From Chitinibacter tainanensis DSM 15459 (GTDB taxonomy: Bacteria > Pseudomonadota > Gammaproteobacteria > Burkholderiales > Chitinibacteraceae): a DNA stretch of 64,000 bases. Each line of letters opens with the position of its first letter. Position 1 is the stretch's first letter. The notes below the pieces were generated by a model. It searched no databases. It was not told the origin of the DNA and worked only from the letters and a program-made list of their open reading frames with translations. The stretch lies in NCBI RefSeq assembly GCF_000429785.1, contig NZ_KE386951.1:398009-462008 (forward strand). The letters are read 5' to 3'. The position numbers and the translations under genes were made by a program. Shown piece by piece: positions 44,026-51,655 of the stretch.

Positions 44026-45260
44026 ACGCCACCTTCCTGTTTATCGATCACCTGATTGGCCAGTAATAACTGCTCAAAGGCAGAACCATCTCGTCGTGTG
44101 AGATTGGGTACATAACGGGAGTAAACCTTGAACAGCATTTCGGTCGTGGCATGCCCCATTTGCCGGGCTATCCACTCGGGCGCCTCCCCTGCCGCAAGCC
44201 ATAAAGTCGCAGCGGTGTGGCGGGTTTGGTAAGGCCTGCGGCGGGCTAACCCAAGTCTGGCTAATAAGGGATACCAAACGCGCTTCGTCACATTGTTGTG
44301 ATCAATGGGCGCCCCCTGCAGGTTGCAAAACACGTAGGGCGATAAATGGGCAGTCGCTTTGTATTGCTGCTGAAGCGCCAGATAAACTGGCTCACTCATC
44401 GCAATGTCGCGCTGTGATGAATCGGTTTTGGTGTAGTCCTCTTCGCCATATACGATCGTTTCCCGGATCAGAATCTGGCGACGCTCGAAATCGACATAGG
44501 ACCATTTCAAACCATCGATCTCACCGGTCCGCATCCCTGTAAAGAAACGAACGATGTAATAGTTCCGGAAATCTGGTCGCACCGTATCGATGATCCGCTT
44601 GACCTCTTGGAGGCTAAACGGCTGCACATCAGACTTAGGCACCTTCAGCGGTTTGATTCGCACATAGGGCGTGGTAAAGTCATAACGGTCGGCGGCTTCC
44701 TCAAGGATTCTCCTCAAGGGGTCCATAATCTTGTTAATACGGTTGGCAGATAAAGATGCGTTCCCATTTCGGCCGGATACTTTGGCGAGTGATGACCGAA
44801 ATTTGAGCAAATCTGCACGAGTGATAGCCCCGACCCTTACTGCTCCAAACTCAGGCAGATAGTACTTATCTATACAGCCCTGAATGGTCACGATATAAGA
44901 TCGCCGCCAGGCAATCTTATTTTCGGCTAGCCAGTCGTGGATGAAGTCTGCGAATAGTGGCGTATTACCATGTTGATCTGAAGTATTCTGTAGGCCTATC
45001 TTTTTTCCGGGCTTAGGTTTTGCTTCCGCACCCGGTGATGCAATATTAAACCTGTCGACGAAGCGACTTTCAGGGAAATATTTTGCATATTCAAAACGAC
45101 CCAGTTTGATATCAAGCTCGATATTAGCGAGGAGCTTTTCCAATTTCCGCTTATTGGTCGTCGTCGGACTCAGAGCAGTTTGCTCCCGGCAACGAACTCC
45201 TTGGAAATGGAAGTCAAAATACAAAGTCCCCGTCTCTTTCCTTACTCGGATCTGCCCCAT
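44022..45260 (-). CDS. Phage-type tyrosine integrase
   Basis: 412 residues from ATG 45260. An N-terminal arm-binding domain starts 'MGQIRVRKETGTLYFDF' (DUF3596-like), a SAM-like core-binding domain follows ('DFIHDWLAENKIAWRRSY'), and the catalytic domain has Arg in 'FFTGMRTGEIDGLKW', 'RPYQTRHTAATLWLAAG', 'MGHATTEMLFKVYSRY' (His and Tyr). It begins one base after the excisionase-like stop and overlaps the AAA+ gene. Integrative-element type, unlike IntI at 40 kb. Confidence 0.92.
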   Translation of the reverse strand: MGQIRVRKETGTLYFDFHFQGVRCREQTALSPTTTNKRKLEKLLANIELDIKLGRFEYAKYFPESRFVDRFNIASPGAEAKPKPGKKIGLQNTSDQHGNTPLFADFIHDWLAENKIAWRRSYIVTIQGCIDKYYLPEFGAVRVGAITRADLLKFRSSLAKVSGRNGNASLSANRINKIMDPLRRILEEAADRYDFTTPYVRIKPLKVPKSDVQPFSLQEVKRIIDTVRPDFRNYYIVRFFTGMRTGEIDGLKWSYVDFERRQILIRETIVYGEEDYTKTDSSQRDIAMSEPVYLALQQQYKATAHLSPYVFCNLQGAPIDHNNVTKRVWYPLLARLGLARRRPYQTRHTAATLWLAAGEAPEWIARQMGHATTEMLFKVYSRYVPNLTRRDGSAFEQLLLANQVIDKQEGGV

Positions 45261-45261
45261 G

Positions 45262-45486
45262 TCACACCCCCGCATCAAAGTGAGGCATTGCGACAGAGTC
45301 ACTTACGGCTTGAAGCATGTCAGCTTCAATATTTTCCCAAATGAATAACATCTTCCTTCTTCCGAATGGTCGAAGATAGTGCCTCCCTTCCAACAGACAC
45401 GAGTCGACAAGCTGGTTTCGAATTGTTCTTGCATCGTAATGTAGTCGCTCGGAGAGTTGTTCAGTAGTAAGATAGGTATGCGACAT
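45262..45486 (-). CDS. Excisionase/AlpA-like DNA-binding protein
   Basis: 74 residues from ATG 45486 with AAAGGA upstream; longer starts lack a ribosome site. Winged-helix/MerR-like N-terminus 'YLTTEQLSERLHYDARTIRNQ' (quoted as separate parts: TTEQLSERL, DARTIRNQL) as in AlpA/Xis proteins. It directly precedes the integrase, so recombination directionality or transcriptional control is likely. Confidence 0.7.
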   Translation of the reverse strand: MSHTYLTTEQLSERLHYDARTIRNQLVDSCLLEGRHYLRPFGRRKMLFIWENIEADMLQAVSDSVAMPHFDAGV

Positions 45487-45613
45487 GATTCGATCCTTTG
45501 ATGTTAAAATTGATCTAATGCTTATTTTTTTAAGCACCCAGAAGCAATCTAGCACACTCGTCAGATGATATCAATCATCTTTTGATAATTTTTTTAATCA
45601 TTTGGTGGCATTT

Positions 45614-45877
45614 ATGATCAGATTCCGCGTAAAGGAGCTGATGGCAGAGAAGGAATTCAGGGAAAACAGGCGGATTACTTTGGCGGAGGTAGCTGAAGCA
45701 TGCGGCATAAATCGCATGACACTGTCCAAGATTGCAGGGCAGCGAGGCTACAGCACAGTGACCGACAACTTAGATAGACTTTGTAAGTATTTCGATTGCC
45801 AAATATCTGACTTGATCACTTACATTCCCGACTTGGAAGAAATAGGAAAATCAGAAAAAGAGATTCCAAAACAATAA
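45614..45877 (+). CDS. Cro/C1-type HTH regulator
   Basis: 87 residues from ATG 45614 (GGTGG upstream). HTH with 'TLAEVAEACGINRMTLSKI' and 'LDRLCKYFDCQISDLI', the small XRE/HTH_26 type. Divergent from the excisionase-integrase operon by 127 bases, the usual place for a repressor of an integrative element. Confidence 0.85.
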   Translation: MIRFRVKELMAEKEFRENRRITLAEVAEACGINRMTLSKIAGQRGYSTVTDNLDRLCKYFDCQISDLITYIPDLEEIGKSEKEIPKQ

Positions 45878-45886
45878 CTAATCACA

Positions 45887-45923
45887 TTTCCCTTGTGACA
45901 GTTGGCAACTGTCACAAGGGAAA
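45887..45923. repeat. Long perfect inverted repeat
   Basis: 17-base arms TTTCCCTTGTGACAGTT / AACTGTCACAAGGGAAA around GGC, nine bases after the HTH stop. No T-run follows. It could be a bidirectional terminator or a recombination-related site. Confidence 0.75.
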
Positions 45924-46070
45924 GCCGCGTCGATTTAGCTACTTTAAGGTCAAATCATGACCTGATTTGTATGTAAGCTGAGTTGGAAGAAAGCCCACTA
46001 AAAGGTGCTGTTCTTAATGATGCCCGAAGGTCAAAAGACTTAGATTGACGCAACCATTCCGTCACAGTTT

Positions 46071-46089
46071 GTGGCACACCAGTGGCACA
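46071..46089 (+). repeat. Direct repeats GTGGCACA, possible integrase arm sites
   Basis: GTGGCACA occurs at 46071-46078 and 46082-46089, one helical turn apart, between the HTH gene and the tRNAs. Short direct repeats of this kind near tRNA genes are typical arm-type sites of tyrosine integrases. The rest of 45924-46128 shows nothing else. Confidence 0.35.
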
Positions 46090-46128
46090 TAAGCTCTATT
46101 GTGACAAAATCCGGGTCGAAAACGAAAA

Positions 46129-46165
46129 AGCCCTCGATCTATTTATTCAATAGAATCAAGGGCTT
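46129..46165 (-). terminator. Terminator of the tRNA transcript
   Basis: Minus-strand arms AAGCCCTTGAT / ATCGAGGGCTT followed by TTTTCGTTTT, immediately downstream of the tRNA genes. Confidence 0.8.
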
Positions 46166-46170
46166 TCGAT

Positions 46171-46246
46171 TGGTTGCGGGAACAGGACTCGAACCTGTGA
46201 CCTTCGGGTTATGAGCCCGACGAGCTTCCAACTGCTCCATCCCGCG
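46171..46246 (-). tRNA. tRNA-fMet (CAT), copy 2
   Basis: 76 bases including encoded CCA. It starts CGCGGGATGGAGCAG, with an unpaired first position typical of initiator tRNA; anticodon stem GGGCTCATAACCC with the three G-C pairs of initiators; T-arm ACAGGTTCGAGTCCTGT. Anticodon CAT at 46211-46213 (complement). Confidence 0.96.
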
Positions 46247-46295
46247 TCAGGATGTTTACTGGACAATCTGGTTGTAACAACCAAATCGTAGAATT

Positions 46296-46371
46296 TGGTT
46301 GCGGGAGCAGGACTCGAACCTGCGACCTTCGGGTTATGAGCCCGACGAGCTTCCAACTGCTCCATCCCGCG
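46296..46371 (-). tRNA. tRNA-fMet (CAT), copy 1
   Basis: 76 bases including CCA, identical to the other copy except for a compensated base pair at the foot of the T-stem (G-C instead of A-T: GCAGGTTCGAGTCCTGC). Upstream in the same transcript, 49 bases apart. Confidence 0.96.
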
Positions 46372-46553
46372 ACAGAGGGGTGAACTATATAGCTCAAGCC
46401 GCGGGCTGTCAAATTTATTTGCTGTTTCCAGCCGATATTGGTGATTTTCACAGCAGCTCTGTTGCTGCCGGCGGGCCGTTTTGATGCTTGGCAAGATCGC
46501 GGCGGCGGTTTTCACCTACAATCTGGCGCATCTTCTCCCCCGGTAGGCTACCC

Positions 46554-47339
46554 ATGCAAACCATTGCAACTGCTCCGGTTTTACCGCTGGATGACATCCT
46601 GAATCTCACGCTGGAAGCGGGCTTACTGATGCATCAATCGGGTGCGGGCACGCACCGTACTTCGGCGGCGATGCAGCGGATTGCCAAAGCGCTGGGGGCG
46701 GCGCGAGTGGAGGTGATGATTTCATCGACCAATATCGGCGTCTCCGTCGAACGGGCCGAAACCGCCAGCCACGAAACCCTCACCGCCTTTCGCAAAGCAC
46801 CGCATATGGGCGCGAATTTTGCCGCGCTGTCGGCGGTGCGCCGCTGGTTGCATCAACTTGAGCAGGGCGAGCTCGATAGTCAGAGCGCCAAATTGCAATT
46901 GGCCGAGATCGCCCGCCGGCCCACGCATTATCCGCGCTGGGCGATTACCGCCATGGTGGGTATCTCTTGCGGAGCCTTTGCAGCATTGTTTGGTGGCGAC
47001 ATACCCGCCATATTGGCCACCACGATTGGGGCCGCCTGTGGCATGGCGGTGCGCTTTGCGCTGGTATTGCGGCATTTCAAACCATCAATTTTTGCTACGG
47101 CGGCCAGCTTTGTTGGCCTGCTGTGTACCGGCGTACTGGCGCATTGGTTTAGCCAAACCCCCGATGCGGCGCGGGCCGCTTCGGTGCTGTTTTTGATTCC
47201 GGGGGTGCCGCTGATTAATGGCGCATCGGATTTACTGAACGGCAATTACCTCAATGGCATGGTGCGTTTTGCCATGAGTGCGGTGATTATTTTCGGCATT
47301 GCAGTGGGCGTGAGTATCGCGCTGCGGATTTTGGGGTAA
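46554..47339 (+). CDS. yjjP: Threonine/serine exporter family, N-terminal component (YjjP-like)
   Basis: 261 residues from ATG 46554 (GGTAGG upstream); the open frame starts earlier without support. The cytoplasmic part has 'LEAGLLMHQSGAGTHRTSAAM' (in parts: LMHQSGAGTHRT) and then about five membrane helices including 'LIPGVPLINGASDLLNGNY', hallmarks of the ThrE/DUF1212 family. Together with the next gene it forms the split form of ThrE; YjjPB in E. coli exports succinate. Substrate here uncertain. Confidence 0.88.
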   Translation: MQTIATAPVLPLDDILNLTLEAGLLMHQSGAGTHRTSAAMQRIAKALGAARVEVMISSTNIGVSVERAETASHETLTAFRKAPHMGANFAALSAVRRWLHQLEQGELDSQSAKLQLAEIARRPTHYPRWAITAMVGISCGAFAALFGGDIPAILATTIGAACGMAVRFALVLRHFKPSIFATAASFVGLLCTGVLAHWFSQTPDAARAASVLFLIPGVPLINGASDLLNGNYLNGMVRFAMSAVIIFGIAVGVSIALRILG

Positions 47340-47343
47340 AAAC

Positions 47344-47802
47344 ATGGCCAGCTGGTTACTCGAATTATGGGCGGCCCCGGCTGCGCTGGGTTTTGCGATG
47401 CTGTTTAATGTGCCGCCGCGCACACTGTGGGTGTGCGGCAGCCTGGCGATTGCCGGCCATGCCTGTCGCAAGCTGGTGATGGTGCTGGGCGGCGATATTG
47501 TCTTGGGTACGCTGTGCGCCGGCTTGCTGATCGGTATCGTGGCCGAATGGTGGGGTAGCCGCCAGGATCAGCCCGGGGCGATTTTTGCGGTTAGCGCGGC
47601 GATTCCGATGGTGCCGGGCACCTATATGTATAAAGCGGTGCAGGGTTTGCTCGGCATCGCCACCCTGCCGCATGGCGCCGATGGCACGCAATTGCTGGTC
47701 AGCGCTGGGGTGAGCGGCGTAACGGCGGCCATGATCGTGATCGCACTGGCCTTTGGCGTAGCGGCGCCGATGCTACTGTGGCCGCGTACGGCCCAGCATT
47801 AA
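47344..47802 (+). CDS. yjjB: Threonine/serine exporter family, C-terminal component (YjjB-like)
   Basis: 152 residues, about five membrane helices, with 'AIPMVPGTYMYKAVQGL', the pattern of DUF3815/ThrE_2. Four bases after the partner gene, so it is clearly the second subunit of the same exporter. Convergent with the esterase gene. Confidence 0.88.
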   Translation: MASWLLELWAAPAALGFAMLFNVPPRTLWVCGSLAIAGHACRKLVMVLGGDIVLGTLCAGLLIGIVAEWWGSRQDQPGAIFAVSAAIPMVPGTYMYKAVQGLLGIATLPHGADGTQLLVSAGVSGVTAAMIVIALAFGVAAPMLLWPRTAQH

Positions 47803-47817
47803 GTCGGCCCGCGAGAC

Positions 47818-48432
47818 TTAGCGCGCGCCCAGTTGCTGTAGCTGGCGCGCCAACTCATCGGCCATGCGCTGATAGCCGGCGGCATTCGGGTGCACGGTAT
47901 CGCTCTTGAGGCTGGCTTGCGCCAGCAGATCTTCCAGCAGGGTATCGTTCAGCGGCACTTGATATTCCTTGGCTAGCTCAGCATACAAGGGGTGGGTATC
48001 TAGACCCAAACCCAGCTTGGGCACGCCAATCAGCAAAACCGGAATCTGCCGCGCCTGCAGCAGCGCCAACATCTCACGCAAGGCCGACTGGGTTTGCGCC
48101 ACAGGCAGGCGCTGCAGAAAATCATTGCCGCCCAAACACACCAGCACTAATTTGGGCTGCACCTCATCCAGCGTTGCCGCCAGCCGGGCAGCGCCCTGTG
48201 CGGCAGTTTCCCCGGGCACCCCGGCATTCACGATCTGCCAGCCGGTTTGTGCGGCCAGCCGCGCCGGATAGCTGGTGTCGGCCGTCGCGCCCGTGCCGTA
48301 AGTGAGGCTATCGCCAAATGCCAGCACCACCGCGCCGGCCGGCACAGCTGGCAGCTTGGGCCCGCCGCAGCCGCTTAAGCTCAGCCCCAGCATGATCAGG
48401 CTGGCCACAAGCCAGATTCGCCATTGCCGCAT
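47818..48432 (-). CDS. SGNH/GDSL arylesterase lipoprotein (TesA-like)
   Basis: 204 residues from ATG 48432 (AGGAGA upstream). Lipoprotein signal with lipobox L-S-G-C (19-22). SGNH blocks: 'FGDSLTYGTG' (Ser nucleophile), 'NAGVPGETAAQG' (Gly), 'LVCLGGNDFL' (Asn) and 'DTVHPNAAGY' (Asp, His). Esterase/lysophospholipase activity of the TesA type is expected in the periplasm. Confidence 0.9.
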   Translation of the reverse strand: MRQWRIWLVASLIMLGLSLSGCGGPKLPAVPAGAVVLAFGDSLTYGTGATADTSYPARLAAQTGWQIVNAGVPGETAAQGAARLAATLDEVQPKLVLVCLGGNDFLQRLPVAQTQSALREMLALLQARQIPVLLIGVPKLGLGLDTHPLYAELAKEYQVPLNDTLLEDLLAQASLKSDTVHPNAAGYQRMADELARQLQQLGAR

Positions 48433-48543
48433 CGTTTTCTCCTGTTTCTGTTCTGACCTGCGCCACGGCCTGCGGTTCATCCGGCGGTACAAGCGGGCCG
48501 CTTCACAGTAAAATCAAGCCTCACCATTGCGCAAGAGGCCAGT

Positions 48544-49368
48544 ATGGATTGGATCGCTCGTTATCACGCCGCGTTGGGCTATACCCCGGCCGGCCCACTG
48601 GATCAGGCCAGCCTAGCCCACCTGCATCGCGCCCATGTTACGGCCCTGCCCTTTGGTAATCTTGATCTACTCTTGGGCCGGCGGCCCGAGCTAAGCCCCA
48701 CTGCGTTGGAGCGCAAAGTATTGCAAGAGCGCCGCCCAGCCTATTGCTATGAATTAAACACCCTGTTGGCAGATTATCTACAGCGGCAAGGCTTGCAGCC
48801 CACCACTCACCTCGCGCGCGTTCTGCTGGAACAAACCCCGCGACAGGAAAAACCGCGCTCGCATCTGATCATCACCCTGCTGCTCAATGGCGAGCGCTGG
48901 TTGCTGGATGTGGGCTTTGGCGGTGGCGGGCTGTGCGAGCCGATTCCGCTGCGGGTGGATGAAACCTTCGATCAGGGGCAAGACCGCTATCGCCTACAGG
49001 CCGATGAAGAGGCCAGCGGCTGGTATCTGCAGCGCGAGCTGGATGGCCAGTGGCGGCAAATGTACTGGTTTGATCTCACCCCCAGCTACCCAGCCGATAC
49101 CGAAGTGAGCAACCATTTTGTTGCCACGCACCCGCAATCGCGCTTTGTGCGCGAGCTGATGCTCACCCGCCTGTGCGCCGATGGCCGGCTGGTATTGCAT
49201 AAAGGGCAACTCAGCCACCGCAGCCCGGCTGGCCAGCGCAATACCGCGTTTAGCAGCGCCAGCGAGCTCGATACATTATTGCGGCGCGAATTTGGCGTGG
49301 CGCTGTCGCCCGCAGAATGCGCGCAACTGCTGCCGTTTGCGCTCGGCACTGCCACAGCATGTGCGTAA
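48544..49368 (+). CDS. nat: Arylamine N-acetyltransferase
   Basis: Acetyl-CoA-dependent N-acetylation of arylamines, 274 residues, normal length. Catalytic triad Cys68 ('RPAYCYELNTLLADYL'), His107 ('PRSHLIITLL') and Asp122 ('WLLDVGFGGGG'). The usual 'GG-x-C-x-E' is here 'RPAYCYE'. Overlaps the SRAP gene by ten bases. Confidence 0.9.
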   Translation: MDWIARYHAALGYTPAGPLDQASLAHLHRAHVTALPFGNLDLLLGRRPELSPTALERKVLQERRPAYCYELNTLLADYLQRQGLQPTTHLARVLLEQTPRQEKPRSHLIITLLLNGERWLLDVGFGGGGLCEPIPLRVDETFDQGQDRYRLQADEEASGWYLQRELDGQWRQMYWFDLTPSYPADTEVSNHFVATHPQSRFVRELMLTRLCADGRLVLHKGQLSHRSPAGQRNTAFSSASELDTLLRREFGVALSPAECAQLLPFALGTATACA

Positions 49369-50015
49369 GTTTTGTGCCCTTGCCGCGGGCCGAGCTGGCC
49401 GGGCATTTTCAGGCAGAGCCACCGCCCGATCAGTGGGCGGCCGAAGTCTGGCAGGACGATCTGGCGCCGATTATTTTGCCCGGCGATCAGGCCCGGCAGG
49501 CGGTGTTAGCCAATTACGGCTTTTTGCCGCGCCAACAGCAAGCGCCCGGCGCCCGCTACAGCACGCTCAATGCCCGCGCCGAAACCATTGATCGGCTAAT
49601 CAGCTATCGCCAAGCCTGGCAGCAATGCCAGCTGTGCTTGGTGCCGATGCGCGGGTTTTACGAGCCCTGCTATGAATCCGGCCGCGCCGAGCGTTATCAA
49701 ATCGGCCTACTGGATGACGCGCCTTTTGCGGTGGCGGGCCTGTGGCGCAGCTGGCGCACGCCAGCCGGCAGCACCGAATACGCCTTCACCCAAATCACCA
49801 TCAACGCCGACCAACACCCGCTGATGCGCCGCATGCACCAGCCCGGCGAAGAAAAACGCAGCTTGGTGATTATCCCGGCCACGCACTACGACGCGTGGCT
49901 CGATTGCCAAGTGCCACAGCGCGCGCGGCAATGGTTGCAGCTGTATCCCGCGGATGCCATGCAGGCGCGGCCCTTGCCCAAACCACCCACCCCGCAGCTG
50001 GCTTTGCCGTTTTAG
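49359..50015 (+). CDS. yedK: SRAP (HMCES/YedK) DNA-protein crosslinking protein
   Basis: Shields abasic sites in single-stranded DNA by covalent bonding through Cys2. 218 residues from ATG 49359, which places the catalytic Cys at position 2 ('MCVSF'), so this start is favoured over the upstream one. Other active residues: 'STLNARAETI' (Asn), 'MRGFYEPCYE' (Glu) and 'IPATHYDAWL' (His). Coupled to nat by overlap. Confidence 0.92.
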   Translation: MCVSFVPLPRAELAGHFQAEPPPDQWAAEVWQDDLAPIILPGDQARQAVLANYGFLPRQQQAPGARYSTLNARAETIDRLISYRQAWQQCQLCLVPMRGFYEPCYESGRAERYQIGLLDDAPFAVAGLWRSWRTPAGSTEYAFTQITINADQHPLMRRMHQPGEEKRSLVIIPATHYDAWLDCQVPQRARQWLQLYPADAMQARPLPKPPTPQLALPF

Positions 50016-50044
50016 CGTTTACCTTAGATACAGCCCAACGCAGA

Positions 50045-50067
50045 GTGCCAGGGATATACCCTGGCAC
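50045..50067. terminator. Inverted repeat between convergent genes
   Basis: GTGCCAGGG-ATATA-CCCTGGCAC, perfect 9-base arms, between the SRAP and cbiM genes. No T-run; probably a terminator or a repetitive hairpin. Confidence 0.5.
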
Positions 50068-50117
50068 CTATCCTGCTGCAAACCTTTCGTAGTCTTGCCT
50101 AGCGGGCTATACCCCGA

Positions 50118-51020
50118 TTAAAAAACCGTAGCCGTGCGGCGCCAGTATTGGGCAAGGCGCCCCAGCACCAACGCGACCCCAGCCACCAGCAACACCCCCG
50201 CCAAGCCCGCCAGCCCGGTCGCCAATGCGCCTTCTGCCAGCCCCGCCACACTGTAATCAGCGAAGGGCGTCACCAGCAGCGGCGCACTTTCGTGCAAAGC
50301 GCCATACCGGCTCAGCACCCACTCCAAGCCATCCGGATAGCTACTGGCATAGGGGCTGAGCAAAGTGGCAATCAGCACGGCAGCCAAGGCCGGCAAAGCC
50401 ACCGGCGCGCGCGGCCGTGCGCGGAGTTCTGCACTACACAGCGCGACCAGCAGCACGCTGAGCAAGGCTTCGCCCACGCCGATCAGCATATGCACACCCA
50501 ACATCGCCGGTAGCACCTGTGCCAGTGGCAACGTGCCGCTGAGGGCTAGCTCTAGCGCGCAAGCCACGGCAGCGAGCTGCAGCGAAAGCCACGCCGCCAG
50601 CGGCACAGCCAGCCACAGTGGCCAGCCCCGCCCGCGCAAGCGCTGCAGCAAATAGCCACCCACCCCAGCGCCCAGCAGCGCCATATTCAGCACATTGGCG
50701 CCCAGCACCAGCAGCCCGCCATCGGCAAACACCAGCGCCTGAATACTCACCACCAGCGTCAGCGCCAAGACTGCCCAAGGGGTGCCCAATAAACTCGCCG
50801 CCAGCACGCCACCGAGCAAATGCCCAGAGGTGCCCAGCTGCACCGGAAAATTCAACATCTGCGCGGCAAAGATCAGCGCAGCCACCGCGGCAAAGCGCCC
50901 CAGCCCCGGTTGTTGCCGCGCCCGATAGGCCGCCCGCGCAGCCAGCGTGACACCGCCCACCGCCAGCAGCGCCGTTACTGGGCACAGCGCGCCCTGCACC
51001 ATTTCATTAGGAATATGCAT
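50118..51020 (-). CDS. cbiM: CbiM/NikM-type Ni/Co ECF permease (CbiMN-like)
   Basis: Substrate-binding membrane component of an energy-coupling-factor metal importer, 300 residues from ATG 51020 (GCGGAG upstream). The N-terminal 'MHIPNEMVQG' supplies the metal-binding His2. The CbiM body has about seven helices, including 'NFPVQLGTSGHLLGGVLAA'. A C-terminal extension with 'SSYPDGLEWVL' matches the CbiN/PDGLE domain. No CbiQ/O is adjacent. Divergent from the hydrogenase operon, so nickel supply for the enzyme is the likely purpose. Confidence 0.85.
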   Translation of the reverse strand: MHIPNEMVQGALCPVTALLAVGGVTLAARAAYRARQQPGLGRFAAVAALIFAAQMLNFPVQLGTSGHLLGGVLAASLLGTPWAVLALTLVVSIQALVFADGGLLVLGANVLNMALLGAGVGGYLLQRLRGRGWPLWLAVPLAAWLSLQLAAVACALELALSGTLPLAQVLPAMLGVHMLIGVGEALLSVLLVALCSAELRARPRAPVALPALAAVLIATLLSPYASSYPDGLEWVLSRYGALHESAPLLVTPFADYSVAGLAEGALATGLAGLAGVLLVAGVALVLGRLAQYWRRTATVF

Positions 51021-51435
51021 GAAATTAATCTCCGCTATTGCGAATCGGGATGCGCTTATTCTTCTCGCTCGCTCGAACAAGGCATTTGATTTGGCGCAAC
51101 GTTCGGCAGAAACGAAAGATTAAACTGCATTGAAAACGCAATTCACCACCCGCATAGCGGGATAAAAAAACCAAGTAATTGCCAGAAGTAGCACCGCGCG
51201 ATTTAGCAGCAGTAAAAAGTCGGTAATTTGTAATTGAGATTTAATTTCAATTAAGCCAAACCCTCACCCCCACGGGTGATGCATTTGGATCGCCGGGTAC
51301 GCTAAAGCGCAGTAGCTACTTGATAAATAAAGGGATGTAGAGTCGAGCCATGCCTACTATCGCGCGCCCAGCACGGCGCCACGATTGCCGTGCGCACTGT
51401 TTCACTTTCGCAATGGGCCGCGCACGGATTAATAC

Positions 51436-51450
51436 GTCAATTAAATTGAC
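51436..51450. promoter_or_regulatory. Palindrome, possible operator
   Basis: GTCAAT-TAA-ATTGAC, perfect 6-base arms. The half-sites point the opposite way from FNR boxes. It lies about 205 bases before the first hydrogenase-operon gene. Confidence 0.35.
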
Positions 51451-51583
51451 TTTATTTGGCAACACTTTTATTTCCACCCAATTTATTGCTCGCCATTTCC
51501 ACCCCAATGCGCTCACCCAAGGCATTACAGCGTGCCAGATGGGAGTAAGTGCAGAAATGCAGCAGCTATTTAGTGCTAAAAGC

Positions 51584-51612
51584 AGGCGCCCGGTATTACC
51601 GGCGCCTTTTTT
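51584..51612 (+). terminator. Intrinsic terminator 43 bases before the operon start
   Basis: AGGCGCC / GGCGCCT arms with extra pairing in the CGGTATTACC loop, followed by TTTTTA. There is no gene upstream on this strand, so it must end a short RNA or act as an attenuator. Confidence 0.7.
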
Positions 51613-51655
51613 ATTGTCGGCAAGTCGTTGCGTGAATTGAAAGGCTGGTAAATCC

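Larger units (their letters stand above)
51021..51655. other. Long leader/intergenic region before the hydrogenase operon
   Basis: 635 bases, AT-rich between two GC-rich operons. It holds a hairpin TCACCC-CCAC-GGGTGA near 51265-51280, a palindrome at 51436-51450 and an intrinsic terminator at 51584-51612. Open frames inside it have no ribosome sites or family likeness and are not called. It may hold a regulatory leader or a small RNA. Confidence 0.4.

Noticed and set aside
36683-46000. CRISPR arrays near the defence-like genes
   Set aside because: No regularly spaced direct repeats were seen; the repeated elements are attC sites and tRNAs.
46156-46515. Open frames covering the two tRNA genes
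   Set aside because: They repeat the tRNA sequence in translation and are artefacts of the structural RNA genes.
50063-50078. TGGCAC-like -24/-12 element on the plus strand
   Set aside because: Spacing fits, but it points into the 3' end of the convergent cbiM gene and is part of an inverted repeat, so it is probably coincidental.
51265-51300. Fluoride- or other riboswitch-like hairpins upstream of cbiM/hydrogenase genes
   Set aside because: Local stems exist (GGTGAT/ATCGCC) but conserved loop sequences of known riboswitches, including cobalamin and NiCo classes, are absent.
51619-51631. Possible sigma-54 promoter (GGCAAGTCGTTGC) before the hydrogenase operon
   Set aside because: GG and GC are separated by 9 bases; the -24/-12 element requires 10. 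It also overlaps the region just after the terminator.
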